From: Candidatus Nitrosopolaris nunavutensis
GTDB taxonomy: Archaea > Thermoproteota > Nitrososphaeria > Nitrososphaerales > Nitrososphaeraceae
Assembly (NCBI GenBank): GCA_002501855.1
Contig: DAOM01000091.1
Span: forward strand, 1 to 8,048
DNA length: 8,048 bases
Direction of reading: 5' to 3'
The notes beneath the pieces are model-generated. The model did no database searches, was not told the origin of the DNA, and saw only the letters and a list, made by a program, of their open reading frames with translations. Of the stretch, positions 7,725 through 8,048 are shown in pieces; position 1 is the first letter of the stretch; every line of letters starts with the position of its first letter. The position numbers and the translations under genes were made by a program.

Positions 7725-8048
7725 TCAAACCTCCGTATCATCCTTGCTTTGTTGAGTCGGAATAAGAATTCAATTAAATCAAGAAATGCATTATAGTATA
7801 ATACTCTTCAGGGTGTCGACTAATGTAAAGCGTTCTGCAAAGATTGGGCTTTCCTTTGCCATGTTTGTAAATGTTTCAGTGTTTTCCAGTCTGATCCTAT
7901 CTCCCATTATCCTTGAATAAATCTCTTGTTCTGTTTGCATACGCATATTTGATCTTATCGTAGATAATTGTAGGAATGATATGCTAAGCAGACCTCCAAG
8001 TACCATAGAAGAAGAAAGGTATTATCACAGCAGAAATTAAGATTGAAT
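7683..8048 (-). pseudogene. Decayed membrane-anchored protein, probably thaumarchaeal, with several frameshifts
   Basis: The longest intact piece (ATG at 8004-8006 to TAA at 7791) reads as a hydrophobic N terminus then RMQTEQEIYSRIM and ETFTNMAKESPIFAERF, a soluble region. Upstream in another frame, up to the window edge, is a hydrophobic stretch (ISAVIIPFFFYG) that looks like the lost membrane segment. Downstream the protein sense jumps frame repeatedly: after VDT (7812-7820) comes PEEYYTIMHFL in a second frame, then DLIEFLFRLNKARMI (7736-7780) in a third, then TEV-stop-SRWK in a fourth piece, with a TGA at 7725 where a tryptophan would fit. From memory, small membrane proteins of soil thaumarchaea have this order of motifs. 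The jumps are explained by single-base losses near 7811-7813 and 7780, a 4-base loss at about 7736, and a shift near 8003. A sequencing error could explain one of these, but not all. Function unknown. Confidence 0.6.

Noticed and set aside
7537..7728. Minus-strand 63-codon frame rich in Arg and Ser (LRHRDRWRSR)
   Set aside because: A different frame over the same bases gives a far more protein-like sequence (EQNFYFNDKGLLQRLDY), so this one is its frame shadow.
1..8048. CRISPR array, tRNA genes or an insertion sequence with terminal inverted repeats
   Set aside because: No regularly spaced repeats, no tRNA T-arm-like GGTTCRA pattern in a cloverleaf context, and no transposase motif or paired terminal repeats were seen on either strand.

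Overview
The window comes from an archaeon, most likely an ammonia-oxidising thaumarchaeon (Nitrososphaeria) of low GC content. Nitrosocosmicus/Nitrososphaera-type is a guess from gene content and style, not a database match. Its core is the archaeal DNA-end-processing cluster nurA-herA-mre11-rad50, which no bacterium carries in this form. The gene fragments at the right edge also resemble proteins I associate with soil thaumarchaea.

Layout, left to right. Positions 3-224 (+) hold the C-terminal end of a protein finishing in a C-x2-C-x5-C cluster, like the iron-sulfur cysteines of Cas4/Dna2-type RecB-family nucleases. Positions 226-565 contain no credible ORF. They are richer in G+C than the flanks and can form nested long-range pairings that close the whole 340-nt block, followed by a T-rich tract. 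I read this as a probable structured RNA gene of unproven identity. Positions 620-7214 on the minus strand form a tightly packed operon transcribed right to left: nurA, herA, mre11, rad50. Junctions are an ATGA overlap (nurA/herA) and two 1-nt gaps. Positions 7215-7577 are AT-rich intergenic DNA with the operon's probable promoter and a 16-bp perfect palindrome. Positions 7578-8048 are a gene graveyard on the minus strand: a decayed membrane-anchored protein with apparent frameshifts and a nonsense codon, running into a remnant that resembles a different, bacterial-type protein.

The four operon products act together at double-strand breaks. Mre11-Rad50 recognises and trims ends, and the HerA hexameric translocase with the NurA nuclease carries out long resection to give the 3' single strand used by RadA. 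A Cas4/Dna2-like nuclease end lies convergently next to them, so the neighbourhood is rich in DNA-end nucleases, though that gene is not in the operon.

I did not find a new defence or mobile system. The parts least explained by known genes are the 340-nt RNA candidate and the composite pseudogene region.
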